Assembly (NCBI GenBank): GCA_001899685.1
Contig: MKWG01000029.1
Span: 89,101 to 153,100 of the forward strand
Length of the DNA stretch: 64,000 nucleotides
Direction: 5' to 3'
Source: Sphingobacteriales bacterium 44-15
GTDB taxonomy: Bacteria > Bacteroidota > Bacteroidia > Chitinophagales > Chitinophagaceae
Below, piece by piece: positions 47,001 to 55,464 of the stretch. The translations under genes were made by a program, and so were the position numbers. Below the pieces are notes generated by a model. It was given only the letters and a program-made list of their open reading frames with translations, ran no database searches and was not told the DNA's origin. Numbering within the stretch: position 1 is the first letter of the stretch; each line of letters begins with the position of its first letter.

Positions 47001-47202
47001 AACCTTCAGGCAATTTAAAGCCCAGCCTTTCTTCCTCGGGTGTAAGCGCTTCGGTAGTCCTGACATTGACCGTAAAATTTTCACCGGTATATTCTTTAAG
47101 GTCGCCGCTGTACTGGTCTGCCTTGCCGGGATTGTTTTGGCAGGCAGGAAGGCAAAGCAGGGCAAAGGGCAGCGCAACCCATACAGGCGTGGAGATCTTC
47201 AT
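44068..47202 (-). CDS. PVC-type heme-binding dehydrogenase lipoprotein
   Basis: The 1044-residue lipoprotein (lipobox LPAC, Cys21) has three parts. A beta-propeller-like membrane-bound dehydrogenase domain covers about 50-440 (GFEISLYASEPDIGKPINIAFDAKGRMWV, VDVKLGPDGALYIADFYNSIIGHYE). Helical HEAT-like repeats cover about 440-870. A C-terminal heme-c domain has CSPCH at 921-925 and RNVSENFRTYTVRMKDGKVITGL. This layout was first noted in Planctomycetes and Verrucomicrobia and occurs in soil Bacteroidota. The upstream non-ATG start at 47259 would add 19 residues before the signal and is rejected. It may work with the operon at 20-26.7 kb. Confidence 0.9.
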   Translation of the reverse strand: MKISTPVWVALPFALLCLPACQNNPGKADQYSGDLKEYTGENFTVNVRTTEALTPEEERLGFKLPEGFEISLYASEPDIGKPINIAFDAKGRMWVTQSFEYPFPSAPGKGKDKLTILEDTDNDGKADKFTVFSDTLNIPIGILPMNDGAVAYSIPNIYKYTDADGDGKVDGQKKLLGPFKTKDTHGMINNFVRGYDGWIHSCHGFTNRDTVAGADGDLISMISGNTFRFRPDGSRVEHTTDGRINPFGLVYDEMGYLYSTDCHTSPLYQLIRNADYTQWGKEEGMGFAPDMTPLSDEATALAGIAYYADMLFPEAYRSNFFVGDVVRCRVYRYSPSFKGSTPIGKREEDFVLSKDPWFRPVDVKLGPDGALYIADFYNSIIGHYEVPLDHPKRDHIRGRIWRITYKGKHNEVHDWTKAQISELLQALDIDNMFVRMTAADQLADRMGKEAAAPVTALLNDKSTSARKYIHALWVLERIGALQPSMLQTAAAGSDPLIRLHAMRILAEEKPDEQAYFPLVLKGLEDKDPHVRRAAVELLVKYPDMRSLKLALQVRSNIPEYETHLLYTSRLVLRDILRNPEMMKSVAASSWEERDAGYIGDVLMGVPSVEAGSFLFRYISRYKAAENRAPAIFKHIARFAPYNTLDSAVIIAVRDNRPDSLNILIFKGMQEGMAQRGDKENAQLTAWGKSLAENIFKTKPFAGGQSLSAITLQRFAIDIAGKYGLPSAAPAIDRFLYDLKPQDMKLPGSDEPANEVIGLKTAALRSLMKLVPAKGEQAAVRVLNSDSSDMRLKNEVSNMLGEFPGNIANRILKEVKNAPPDLQHNMAITLAGSAEGKDILFNKVRTGDIFARTLLEPKVQERILYKATPAQESLFKQLTSGLDPVDKQRQQAISDHLAAFEKEMQSNPPSVDSGHMVFIQNCSPCHSIAEEGGNIGPNLDGVAQWGPKSLAEKILDPNRNVSENFRTYTVRMKDGKVITGLYRRDEGAVIVFADLTGKEFSIPKKDIAEQTASKLTLMPDNFRERLSGKEFNQLVHFLLNPKGYR

Positions 47203-47432
47203 GTTTTTAATTGAGTTATAAGCTTTTACAATATGGTATTTCTGATCGTTAATGGTCAAGATACTGAATGTTATCTTTCAGCAGGCTGATTCTTATATAA
47301 ATTTCCGGTTTGGAACGTAGTTATCTACTCACAAGGCTGATGGAATATGGGGAACAAAGAATGGTGAGGAACAATCGTCCCTTATTTGTTGAATGGGGCA
47401 GTTAAGGCAGGTATGCTTCATTAAATTCAATA

Positions 47433-48479
47433 CTATTTTTCTGAAAGCTCCCCCCGGAGCGGGGTTTCAAGCAGTTGCCTGGTTTTGTCAGGCGGGTATC
47501 CCTGTCCCAGCAGCCACATCAGTTTGGTTACCGACGCTTCAAAAGTCATGTCATTGCCGTTGGTTACCCCGATTGCTTTAAGATAGGCGCTCGTTTCATA
47601 CCTGCCCAGCTCCACGGAGCCGCCATCGCACTGCGTTCTGTCGAGCACTATTATGCCATTATCCATTGCCTTGCGCAGTCCGTCGATAAACCAGGGTGCT
47701 GTAATGGTATTCCCGTTCCCGAAAGTTTCCATGATCACGGCCTTCACACCCGGTGTATGCAATATGGCGTTCACCGCATTGGGAGTAATGCCGGGGAACA
47801 TTTTCAGCACTGCAATATCAGCGTTCATTCTGGCATTAACAGCAAACGGCTGGCTTGCCGGCCGGATGATATTGGTCTCATTATACTGTATATCAATACC
47901 GGCTTCCGCAAGCGGCGGGTAATTCAGCGAATAAAAAGCATCAAACTTTTCTGTACTGTTTTTCTTGGTACGGTTGCCGCGGAAAAGATAGTAATCGAAA
48001 TATATGCAAACTTCCGGCACTATTGCCCTGCCATGTCTCTTTGCCCCAGCTATTTCCATGGTAGTGATGATATTCTCTTTGGCATCGGTCCTGATTTCGC
48101 CTATAGGTAACTGAGAGCCGGTGAGTATCACCGGCTTCGACAGGTTTTCAAACATAAAGCTAAGCGCCGATGCAGTGAATGCCATGGTATCGGAGCCATG
48201 CAGGATCACAAACCCGTCGTAAGCACTGTAATGATCATACACCAGATTGGCCAATTGCCTCCAGATATCAGGCGACATATTGGAAGAATCCATAGGCGGG
48301 TTGAAAGCATGCATATCAAACTCGCATCCCAGCCTCGCGATCTCGGGGATGTGGTACTTTATCTCCTTAAAATCCATGGGTATAAGTGCCCCGGTAGCAT
48401 CATTGTATGCCATGCCGATAGTACCGCCGGTATAAATGATCAGCAATTTTGCCGGAGCAGAGGTAGAGGAAAGGGACAT
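47433..48479 (-). CDS. ansA: Type I asparaginase
   Basis: The 348-residue cytosolic enzyme hydrolyses asparagine to aspartate and ammonia. It shows LIIYTGGTIGM with the first catalytic Thr, ILHGSDTMAFTASALSFM with the second Thr-Asp pair, and LTGSQLPIGEIRTDAKEN. There is no signal peptide, which fits type I. The ATG at 48479 lies 2 nt after the tatD stop; the longer TTG start at 48485 would overlap and is not needed. Confidence 0.92.
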   Translation of the reverse strand: MSLSSTSAPAKLLIIYTGGTIGMAYNDATGALIPMDFKEIKYHIPEIARLGCEFDMHAFNPPMDSSNMSPDIWRQLANLVYDHYSAYDGFVILHGSDTMAFTASALSFMFENLSKPVILTGSQLPIGEIRTDAKENIITTMEIAGAKRHGRAIVPEVCIYFDYYLFRGNRTKKNSTEKFDAFYSLNYPPLAEAGIDIQYNETNIIRPASQPFAVNARMNADIAVLKMFPGITPNAVNAILHTPGVKAVIMETFGNGNTITAPWFIDGLRKAMDNGIIVLDRTQCDGGSVELGRYETSAYLKAIGVTNGNDMTFEASVTKLMWLLGQGYPPDKTRQLLETPLRGELSEK

Positions 48480-48481
48480 AG

Positions 48482-49255
48482 TCAACCCTTTTGTTGGAAT
48501 ACTAAATTAGCATTTGCCGTTGTGATCGCTGCAATTTCTTCCGGAGACACCTGTTTTACTTCCGACAGTGCGTCTATCACGTAGATGAGATAAGCGCTTT
48601 CATTGCGTTTACCCCTGAAGGGAACAGGAGTGAGATAAGGCGCATCTGTTTCAAGCACAATATGCGCAAGGTCTATGTGTTTCAGCACTTCTTTAAGACC
48701 TGATTTCTTATAAGTAAGCACTCCGCCTATGCCAAGGTAAAAGCCTAAGGCAATGATCTTTTCTGCTTCTTCCAGTGTGCCGCCGAAGCAATGAAAAATA
48801 CCCCGAAGCCGGTCCGTCTTATGCGCTGCTACCACCTCTATACATTGCTGCATGGCTTCCCGGGTATGTATTACTATGGGCAGATCATATTGCTTTGCCC
48901 ATTCTATTTGCCGGCGAAAAGCATCGTATTGCTGGTCGGTAAATGTTTTATCCCAATAAAAGTCCAGCCCTATTTCTCCTACTGCAGCAAAGCGACGCCC
49001 GGCCAGCCGGCTTTCTACCACAGCCAGCTCTTCTTTATAATTTTCCTTTACAGAGCAGGGATGCAGCCCCATCATCGGGAAACATATCCCGGGATATCGG
49101 GTCTCCAACTGCAACATCCCCTCAATGGATTCGCTGTCAATATTAGGCAGGTAAAATTTTTGCACACCATTTTGCTGCGCCCTTTTTATTACCGCGTCAA
49201 TATCGTTTTCAAATTCGGAAGCATATAAATGACAATGTGTATCTGTTATCGTCAT
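48482..49255 (-). CDS. tatD: TatD family metal-dependent deoxyribonuclease/hydrolase
   Basis: The 257-residue TIM-barrel hydrolase has metal ligands in TDTHCHLYASEF, GEIGLDFYWDK, IHTREA, FHCFGGTLEEA and LETDAPYLTPVPFRGKRNES. TatD proteins are 3'-5' DNases and D-aminoacyl-tRNA-deacylase-like enzymes. ATG 49255 is preferred over TTG 49261. It is translationally close to asparaginase, which follows. Confidence 0.93.
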   Translation of the reverse strand: MTITDTHCHLYASEFENDIDAVIKRAQQNGVQKFYLPNIDSESIEGMLQLETRYPGICFPMMGLHPCSVKENYKEELAVVESRLAGRRFAAVGEIGLDFYWDKTFTDQQYDAFRRQIEWAKQYDLPIVIHTREAMQQCIEVVAAHKTDRLRGIFHCFGGTLEEAEKIIALGFYLGIGGVLTYKKSGLKEVLKHIDLAHIVLETDAPYLTPVPFRGKRNESAYLIYVIDALSEVKQVSPEEIAAITTANANLVFQQKG

Positions 49256-49362
49256 GATCAACTATTATCTGGAATATTGAAAGCCGGTTAAATATTGAGC
49301 GTGCACAGTATGAATGTTTTTGGATACCGGCTGCAGTACTGCTATGCTACGGTAGTGGCGAC

Positions 49363-49389
49363 GCTCCGTTCTACTGTATATCACGGAGC
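49363..49389. terminator. Hairpin downstream of bshA
   Basis: GCTCCGT (49363-49369) and ACGGAGC (49383-49389) form a 7-bp stem with a 13-nt loop, 32 nt past the bshA stop. No T-run follows, so termination is uncertain. Confidence 0.3.
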
Positions 49390-49420
49390 AGCTTTACACC
49401 TATGCCATAAAAGCTTACCC

Positions 49421-50572
49421 TTACACCGGGTTACATACTGTTTTACAATAGCTTTCGTACAACTGCTCATACAGCTTTTCATATTGAGGCACGATACGGG
49501 TTATATCAAAACGGTCCGCCTGCTTCCTGGCATTTTCCCTGAACTTCAAAAAAGTAGCGTCGTCTTTCAATATATCAATAGCATATTGGGCCATCTGGTC
49601 TACATCGCCCACCTTGCCCATATACCCGTTTTCACCCTGCTTTATTATTTCCGGGAGACCGCCCACGTTGGTAGCTACCACCGGTGCACCGCCTGCCATC
49701 GCTTCGAGCGCCGACAGCCCAAAGCTCTCATATTCTGAAGGTAAAAGAAAAAGATCGGCTATGGCAAAGATCTCTTCCATATCCTGCTGCTTCCCTACAA
49801 AGCGGATATCATCGCAGAGATCCAGTTCCCTGCAAAGTGCTTCAGCCATCGGTCTTTCAGGCCCGTCGCCTACTAACAGAAGCCTGGAAGGAATAGTTTC
49901 ATTCAGTTTTTTAAAAATATAGATCACATCCTCAATGCGTTTTATCTTCCTGAAGTTGGAAGCATGCATTATTATACGCTCATTATCCGGCGCAATTACT
50001 TTGCGGAATGCATCTATTGGCTTTTTACGAAATCGCTGTACGTCCACAAAATTGTAGATGACCTGTATATCTTTTTCTATGTTGAATATTTTGTAGGTCT
50101 CCTCTTTGAGATTTTCAGAAACCGCGGTAATGGCATCACTATGGTTAATAGAAAATGCCACTACAGGCGCATAAGTTTTATCCCGCCCTACAAGCGTGAT
50201 ATCAGTACCATGCAAAGTAGTTATAACAGGCACATATCTGCCCCCTTTTTCAAGTATCTGCTTTGCCATATAAGCCGCGGAAGCATGAGGGATGGCATAG
50301 TGTACATGTAAAAGATCAATATTGTTGTTTTTTACCACATCCACCATTGTGCTTGCCAGGGCAGACTCATAGGGTGGATAATCAAATAAAGGATAAGTGG
50401 GCACTCTCACTTCGTGGTAGAAAATATTGGCGCGAAACCCGGTCAGCCTTACCGGTTGCTGGTAAGTAATAAAGTGAACAGTATGGTTTTTCTCTGCCAA
50501 AGCCTTTCCTAACTCTGTTGCCAAAACCCCGCTGCCTCCAAATGTGGGATAACAAACTATGCCGATATTCAT
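49421..50572 (-). CDS. bshA: N-acetyl-alpha-D-glucosaminyl L-malate synthase
   Basis: BshA makes the first intermediate of bacillithiol, the low-molecular-weight thiol of Bacillota and many Bacteroidota, from UDP-GlcNAc and malate. The 383-residue GT4 enzyme opens with MNIGIVCYPTFGGSGVLATELG, then LLHVHYAIPHASAAYMAKQIL, VYNFVDVQRFRKKP and LLPSEYESFGLSALEAMAGGAPVV (nucleotide-sugar Glu motif). bshB and bshC are not in the window. Confidence 0.93.
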   Translation of the reverse strand: MNIGIVCYPTFGGSGVLATELGKALAEKNHTVHFITYQQPVRLTGFRANIFYHEVRVPTYPLFDYPPYESALASTMVDVVKNNNIDLLHVHYAIPHASAAYMAKQILEKGGRYVPVITTLHGTDITLVGRDKTYAPVVAFSINHSDAITAVSENLKEETYKIFNIEKDIQVIYNFVDVQRFRKKPIDAFRKVIAPDNERIIMHASNFRKIKRIEDVIYIFKKLNETIPSRLLLVGDGPERPMAEALCRELDLCDDIRFVGKQQDMEEIFAIADLFLLPSEYESFGLSALEAMAGGAPVVATNVGGLPEIIKQGENGYMGKVGDVDQMAQYAIDILKDDATFLKFRENARKQADRFDITRIVPQYEKLYEQLYESYCKTVCNPV

Positions 50573-50710
50573 GGAATGAATTGTTTAAATAGAACTGCGA
50601 AGATAGAAATTATAAACGGGGCGCAATAAAGCGAGTGTCATGGTTTTGACATTAAATTTACTTGTCATTATTCCGTAACATTTTGTTAATTTGAAAAATA
50701 AAACACCTGT

Positions 50711-51103
50711 ATGCGTAAGTTCTTCCGGATTTTCCTGCTGCTTTTGGTACTGGCTCTCGGCATCTTTATCTACGTCAAATACTATTTTGTATTGGGCGAA
50801 GGCGTAAAATCGGGAGAGCTGAATTATTGCGTAAAAAAAGGATATATATTCAAGACTTATGAGGGAAAACTTATTCAGTCGGGGATACGCTCCCTGTCTC
50901 CCAATACTATCCAGTCATACGATTTCGAATTTTCCGTGGTAAATGAAAAAGTGGCCAAAACACTCATGGAAAATTCAGGAAAAGTTTTTGACCTCTACTA
51001 CAAAGAATACAACGGAGCATTGCCCTGGAGGGGCTTTAAAAAATATATCGTAGATAGCATTGTTGCCATGAAAGATCCATCAACCGGCAATATCGTAAGG
51101 TAG
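50711..51103 (+). CDS. Conserved Bacteroidota protein with N-terminal membrane anchor
   Basis: The 130-residue protein has one hydrophobic segment (6-27) and a small alpha/beta extracytoplasmic domain (GVKSGELNYCVKKGYIFKTYEGKL, YDFEFSVVNEKVAKTLM). It matches a conserved Bacteroidota family often labelled 6-phosphogluconate dehydrogenase in databases. That label has no support: no Rossmann fold or substrate motif is present. Function unknown. Confidence 0.75.
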   Translation: MRKFFRIFLLLLVLALGIFIYVKYYFVLGEGVKSGELNYCVKKGYIFKTYEGKLIQSGIRSLSPNTIQSYDFEFSVVNEKVAKTLMENSGKVFDLYYKEYNGALPWRGFKKYIVDSIVAMKDPSTGNIVR

Positions 51104-51105
51104 TG

Positions 51106-51147
51106 GTGAATGGTGAATAAATGCACCATTGCCTATTCACCATTCAC
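51106..51147. terminator. Perfect 14-bp inverted repeat at a convergent junction
   Basis: GTGAATGGTGAATA (51106-51119) is exactly complementary to 51134-51147 around a 14-nt loop. It starts 2 nt after the stop of the upstream plus-strand gene and ends 13 nt before the end of the minus-strand methyltransferase gene. Confidence 0.55.
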
Positions 51148-51160
51148 TATTCACCCTTCC

Positions 51161-51874
51161 TCAGCGCCCCAGCAAAAAAATCGCCGGTTTTTTATGAATA
51201 TCCGGCTTCGATTTTTTCCACTCCCCCACAGTTTTTGTTTTAATCAATTCTGCCGGCGAGGTGATGGAAGCAGCTATACAAAGCCTTGTTGACGGCTGGC
51301 AACTTTGTACAATAGCGTCCAGCAACTGGTTATTACGGTAAGGAGTTTCAATAAATATCTGGGTACAATTATTTTTCAGGACTTCGGTCTCCAGCCTTTT
51401 AATTGCTTTTATACGGTTGACATTATCCACCGGCAGGTAACCGTTAAAACAAAAATGCTGTCCGTTCATACCGCTTGCCATCAGGGCAAGGAGAATAGAG
51501 CTTGGTCCGACCAGGGGCTTTACGACGGCTCCTGCTTCATGAGCCGCTTCTACCAGCATTTGGCCCGGGTCAGCCACACCGGGACATCCGGCCTCGCTGA
51601 TAATGCCAACTGTTTTCCCGGCTGTTAATGCCGCAATAAAAGCATGCTTCACTTCTGCTTCTGCTTTATGAATGGCATGCCATTCATAGTCGTCAATGAC
51701 CATCTCTTTCCAAAGGGATTTTAAAAACCGCCTGGCTGTTCTTTCATTTTCTACAAAAAACACCTGGCACACCCTTACTGCATCAATAATATACTGCGGT
51801 ATAGTAATGAGTGTGTCTTCCTCTATAACAGAAGGAATCAAATAAACAATTCCATGAGCGTTCTCACCCGGCAT
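51161..51874 (-). CDS. RsmI-like SAM-dependent methyltransferase (tetrapyrrole methylase fold)
   Basis: The 237-residue protein belongs to the tetrapyrrole methylase superfamily, RsmI branch: GIVYLIPSVIEEDTL, FFVENERTARRFL, GIISEAGCPGVADPGQ (SAM site) and IFIETPYRNNQLLDAI. RsmI 2'-O-methylates C1402 of 16S rRNA. This shorter Bacteroidota form often exists beside a true rsmI, so rRNA specificity is not certain. The GTG at 51910 would add 12 residues; ATG 51874 fits better. Confidence 0.85.
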   Translation of the reverse strand: MPGENAHGIVYLIPSVIEEDTLITIPQYIIDAVRVCQVFFVENERTARRFLKSLWKEMVIDDYEWHAIHKAEAEVKHAFIAALTAGKTVGIISEAGCPGVADPGQMLVEAAHEAGAVVKPLVGPSSILLALMASGMNGQHFCFNGYLPVDNVNRIKAIKRLETEVLKNNCTQIFIETPYRNNQLLDAIVQSCQPSTRLCIAASITSPAELIKTKTVGEWKKSKPDIHKKPAIFLLGR

Positions 51875-51915
51875 AACAGATATTTTTAATTCAATCGCAA
51901 CAAGCCACACAGTCC

Positions 51916-52674
51916 TTATTTCTCTTTTTGCGGGTATAAGCTAAGCGTAGCTGCGATCACCGCATAAGCCGGCGCCAGTACCCAACCCACAATAATTACG
52001 GTATGCATAAGATAAAACACCAGCCCGTTACCAATAGCAAGCCCTTTATGCTTGCCAATAAATTCCATGCTCTGCGCCGGGGACAGCTTTTGCCGCTCGC
52101 AACTATAATCAAGCATTGAAAAGCCGTAGTAATAGCATTCCAGGAAAAGCGCCAGCATGGGAGTAACCCAACCCACTACAGGAATAAAGGAAACGATCAG
52201 TATGGAAATGGCATATACCGTTTGCCAGAGCGCATTGCGTAACGACAGCTTTATGCCGCGGCTGATATCTTTCATCAGCTGCCTAAAGCTGAACGGGTAT
52301 TCCTTTTCTTCTATAATGGACTCCGTTTTTTCGCTCAGATAACCAAAGATGGGCGATCCCACGATAAGCCATATATATTTGAACCAGGAAAAATACATCA
52401 GCAGCAATATGATCCACAGCATTACACCGCCAATGGCAAAAAGAAAGCCCACAAAACTGTTTTTCAACTGGTCTACCCAGGCTTTCAGCCCTGTTTTGAT
52501 GCTCAACAGCTCAATAACATAGCTGGCGCTTTTCCCGAAAAAATACATGCTTACCACAAACAGCAGGGCATATATAATTCCCGGGATAATGATCCACTTC
52601 CACAGCCTGTGCTTACGTATGAACCGGTGAGCTTTAAAATAAGACTGCAGGGCTATAATAATTTCTTTGAGCAA
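51916..52674 (-). CDS. EI24 / CysZ-like membrane protein
   Basis: The protein of 252 residues has about four membrane helices and the EI24 pattern (KHRLWKWIIIPGIIYALLF, GVMLWIILLLMYFSWFKYIW, SIIEEKEYPFSFRQLMKDI, FLECYYYGFSMLDYSCER). CysZ, a relative, is a sulfate transporter; the function here is open. The frame reaches TTG 52719, but the family usually starts as MLKEI, matching TTG 52674; no ATG is available upstream of the first helix. Confidence 0.8.
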   Translation of the reverse strand: MLKEIIIALQSYFKAHRFIRKHRLWKWIIIPGIIYALLFVVSMYFFGKSASYVIELLSIKTGLKAWVDQLKNSFVGFLFAIGGVMLWIILLLMYFSWFKYIWLIVGSPIFGYLSEKTESIIEEKEYPFSFRQLMKDISRGIKLSLRNALWQTVYAISILIVSFIPVVGWVTPMLALFLECYYYGFSMLDYSCERQKLSPAQSMEFIGKHKGLAIGNGLVFYLMHTVIIVGWVLAPAYAVIAATLSLYPQKEK

Positions 52675-52754
52675 TAGCAATAATTTAGGAAGGTTTGATG
52701 AACTTGCCGGTACAACCAACGTTCAAACATATAAAATTTCTCCGGCTTTACACG

Positions 52755-53384
52755 ATGGCAATTATAAAACTGGATCATGATTTCTATGATCGCAAAGATG
52801 TGGTAAAGATAGCCAGGCAGCTTTTAGGCAAAATACTGGTCACCAACAGGGATGGAATAGCAACCTCCGGACGCATTGTGGAGACAGAAGCCTATAATGG
52901 CATTATTGACAGGGCATCGCATGCATGGAATGGCAGGCGCACTGCGCGCAATGAAGTAATGTATGGCGGAGCAGGCGCTGCGTATGTATACCTTTGCTAT
53001 GGTATCCATCACCTCTTTAACGTAGTTACCAACAGCAGGAATATCCCACATGCAGTGCTGATAAGAGCTATAGAGCCGCTTCAGGGCATTGATGTCATGC
53101 TGCAGCGCAGCGGGAAAAAGAAAATAGACCATTCCCTGGGATCCGGCCCCGGCAACCTGTCCAAAGCGCTGGATATTATTACCGCCCATAGCGGCACTGA
53201 TCTCCTGTCGGATAAGATCTTTATTGCCGATGACGGTTACAGGCTTCCCCAAAGCCGTATTATTGCTACTCCCCGAATTGGTGTTGACTATGCAGGAGAA
53301 GATGCATTGCTCCCTTACCGGTTTATCATAAAGGATAGCCCTTATATCAGCAGGAAGAAGCCCCGGCCGGGAGATGGCAAGTAA
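52755..53384 (+). CDS. DNA-3-methyladenine glycosylase (AAG/MPG family)
   Basis: The 209-residue base-excision repair enzyme removes alkylated purines. It matches the AAG family: LGKILVTNRDGIATSGRIVETEAYNG with the catalytic Glu, DRASHAWNGRRTARNEVMYG, AGAAYVYLCYGIHHLFNVVT, and SGPGNLSKAL. ATG 52755 fits the family start better than the frame's upstream TTG at 52695. It is divergent from the EI24 gene with an 80-nt gap. Confidence 0.93.
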   Translation: MAIIKLDHDFYDRKDVVKIARQLLGKILVTNRDGIATSGRIVETEAYNGIIDRASHAWNGRRTARNEVMYGGAGAAYVYLCYGIHHLFNVVTNSRNIPHAVLIRAIEPLQGIDVMLQRSGKKKIDHSLGSGPGNLSKALDIITAHSGTDLLSDKIFIADDGYRLPQSRIIATPRIGVDYAGEDALLPYRFIIKDSPYISRKKPRPGDGK

Positions 53385-53484
53385 ATCACAAAGCCTTCTC
53401 CCCTGACCCGGAAAATAAAAGTCCGGAGTACGTAATTCTTTCCTTAAAAATCAAACTCACAATTACCTTATTGTAATTTGTTAT

Positions 53485-53492
53485 TATATTTG
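53485..53492 (+). promoter_or_regulatory. Candidate -7 promoter box for the carbamoyltransferase cassette
   Basis: TATATTTG matches TAnnTTTG exactly, 102 nt before the ATG. TTTG and TTG strings occur just upstream but not at the usual 19-21 nt spacing. Confidence 0.35.
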
Positions 53493-53593
53493 GATAATGG
53501 GGTACTACTATTGCCATATTTTCAATATTTAACCGTTATATATTATATATCAAAAAGACAAGGTCACCGGAATAACAACTAAGAACAATAAGT

Positions 53594-55462
53594 ATGGTAA
53601 AAATTTTAGGTATCTCAGCATTTTATCACGATTCTGCAGCTGTAATCCTTATTGATGGGGAGATAGTTGCAGCAGCCCAGGAAGAGCGGTTTACAAGAAA
53701 AAAACACACGGAAGACTTCCCTGCAAATGCCATTAAATATTGTCTTGAAGAATCGGGTTGCAGCATTGACGATCTTGATGCAGTCGTTTTCTATGACAAA
53801 CCTCTATTAAAATTTGAGAGACTACTGGAAACATATTATGCTTTTGCGCCAAAGGGGTTGCGGCAGTTTATAATATCAATACCTGTATGGCTCAAAGAAA
53901 AGATGTTTTTGAAAAAAATGCTTCATGAAGGGTTGGCAGATATTGAAAAATACGATAAAAAGAAGCTAAAACTCTTGTTTCCCGAGCATCATTTATCACA
54001 CGCCGCAAGCGCATTTTACTCCTCTCCTTTTGAAGAAGCAGCAATTCTGACAATAGACGGGGTTGGTGAATGGGCTACTGCTACAATTTGTCATGGCAAG
54101 GGGAATAAAATAACGCTGCTCAAGGAAATGCGCTTCCCTCATTCGGTAGGGCTACTTTACTCAGCTTTCACCTATTATTTAGGCTTTAAGGTTAACTCAG
54201 GCGAATACAAGCTGATGGGACTTGCTCCTTATGGCAATCCGGAGGCAGAAGATACTCATCATTACATAAAATTGATAAAAGATAATATCGTATCTATAAA
54301 AGACGATGGTTCGATATGGCTAAATCAGAAGTACTTTAATTATGCTACAGGCTTAAAAATGATCAATGAAGCCCAATGGGAAAAGCTGTTTGGTTTTCCT
54401 GCAGTCAAGCCTGATGGTAATATCGAACAGAAGCATTGCAATGTAGCCTACGCCATACAAAAAGTAACCGAAGAGATTGTCATAAAAATGGCAAAAGAGG
54501 CCAAAAGGATTACAGGTACAGACTCCTTATGTATGGCAGGAGGGGTTGCTCTAAATTGTGTAGCTAATGGCAAACTGCTAAAGGAAGGTATTTTTGAAAA
54601 TATTTTTATTCAGCCCGCTGCGGGTGATGCCGGTGGTGCATTAGGAGCTGCCCAGGCGGCTTATTATATGTTTTTTGATCAGCAGAGGAATAAAGTTTCA
54701 CCTAATGCCGATGCCATGAAGGGTACTTATCTGGGCCCTGCTTTTTCCGATAAAGAGATAGAGATTTCATTCAAAAAGCATAAGGCTAACTATAATAAGA
54801 TTGAATCATTTGGCGACTTATGCACTGCTGTAGCCGATTTGTTAGATAAAGGCAACGTTGTGGGTTGGTTCCAGGGCAGAATGGAGTTCGGTCCGAGGGC
54901 ACTGGGAAACCGGAGTATTTTAGGTGATGCAAGGAACAAAGAAATGCAGAAAAAACTTAACCTTAAGATAAAGTACCGGGAAGGATTCCGCCCTTTTGCT
55001 CCATCTGTATTGATTGAAAATTCAAAGGAATTCTTTGATTTGCAGGTAGCGTCGCCTTATATGCTGTTAATTGCAGATGTAAATAAAGAGCGTAGAAATA
55101 CCCTGCCTGAAAACTATAACGACCTCGACCTTTGGGAAAAACTTTATTATGAAAGAAGTGATGTTCAGTCAATAACACACCTGGATTTCTCTGCCAGAGT
55201 TCAAACAGTACACCAAGAAACAAATCCAAGGTACTGGCAATTGATCAATACATTCAAAGAAAAAACAGGGTATGGGATCATTGTCAATACAAGCTTTAAT
55301 GTAAGGGGTGAGCCGGTGGTTTGTACACCTGAAGATGCTTACAAATGCTTTATGAGAACAGAAATGGACTACCTGGTAGTAAATAATTTTCTTTTAGCCA
55401 AAACAGAGCAACCCGACTGGGAAAACAGGGAAAAATGGATGGTTAAATTTAATCTGGATTAG
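53594..55462 (+). CDS. NodU/CmcH-family carbamoyltransferase
   Basis: The 622-residue enzyme transfers a carbamoyl group from carbamoyl phosphate to a hydroxyl of a sugar, antibiotic or toxin. N-terminal ASKHA-fold domain: GISAFYHDSAAVILIDGEIV, AAQEERFTRKKH, EHHLSHAASAFYSSPF (His132, His133, His136), DGVGEWATATI. C-terminal Sua5/YrdC-like domain: GPRALGNRSILGDAR, NLKIKYREGFRPFAPSVL, NTSFNVRGEPVVCTPEDA. All conserved motifs are intact. It leads a four-gene cassette, 2 nt before the SGNH gene. Confidence 0.93.
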   Translation: MVKILGISAFYHDSAAVILIDGEIVAAAQEERFTRKKHTEDFPANAIKYCLEESGCSIDDLDAVVFYDKPLLKFERLLETYYAFAPKGLRQFIISIPVWLKEKMFLKKMLHEGLADIEKYDKKKLKLLFPEHHLSHAASAFYSSPFEEAAILTIDGVGEWATATICHGKGNKITLLKEMRFPHSVGLLYSAFTYYLGFKVNSGEYKLMGLAPYGNPEAEDTHHYIKLIKDNIVSIKDDGSIWLNQKYFNYATGLKMINEAQWEKLFGFPAVKPDGNIEQKHCNVAYAIQKVTEEIVIKMAKEAKRITGTDSLCMAGGVALNCVANGKLLKEGIFENIFIQPAAGDAGGALGAAQAAYYMFFDQQRNKVSPNADAMKGTYLGPAFSDKEIEISFKKHKANYNKIESFGDLCTAVADLLDKGNVVGWFQGRMEFGPRALGNRSILGDARNKEMQKKLNLKIKYREGFRPFAPSVLIENSKEFFDLQVASPYMLLIADVNKERRNTLPENYNDLDLWEKLYYERSDVQSITHLDFSARVQTVHQETNPRYWQLINTFKEKTGYGIIVNTSFNVRGEPVVCTPEDAYKCFMRTEMDYLVVNNFLLAKTEQPDWENREKWMVKFNLD

Positions 55463-55464
55463 AC

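Noticed and set aside
50711-51103. 6-phosphogluconate dehydrogenase as product name
   Set aside because: The family is often so labelled, but 130 residues with a membrane anchor and no NADP or substrate motif cannot be this enzyme.
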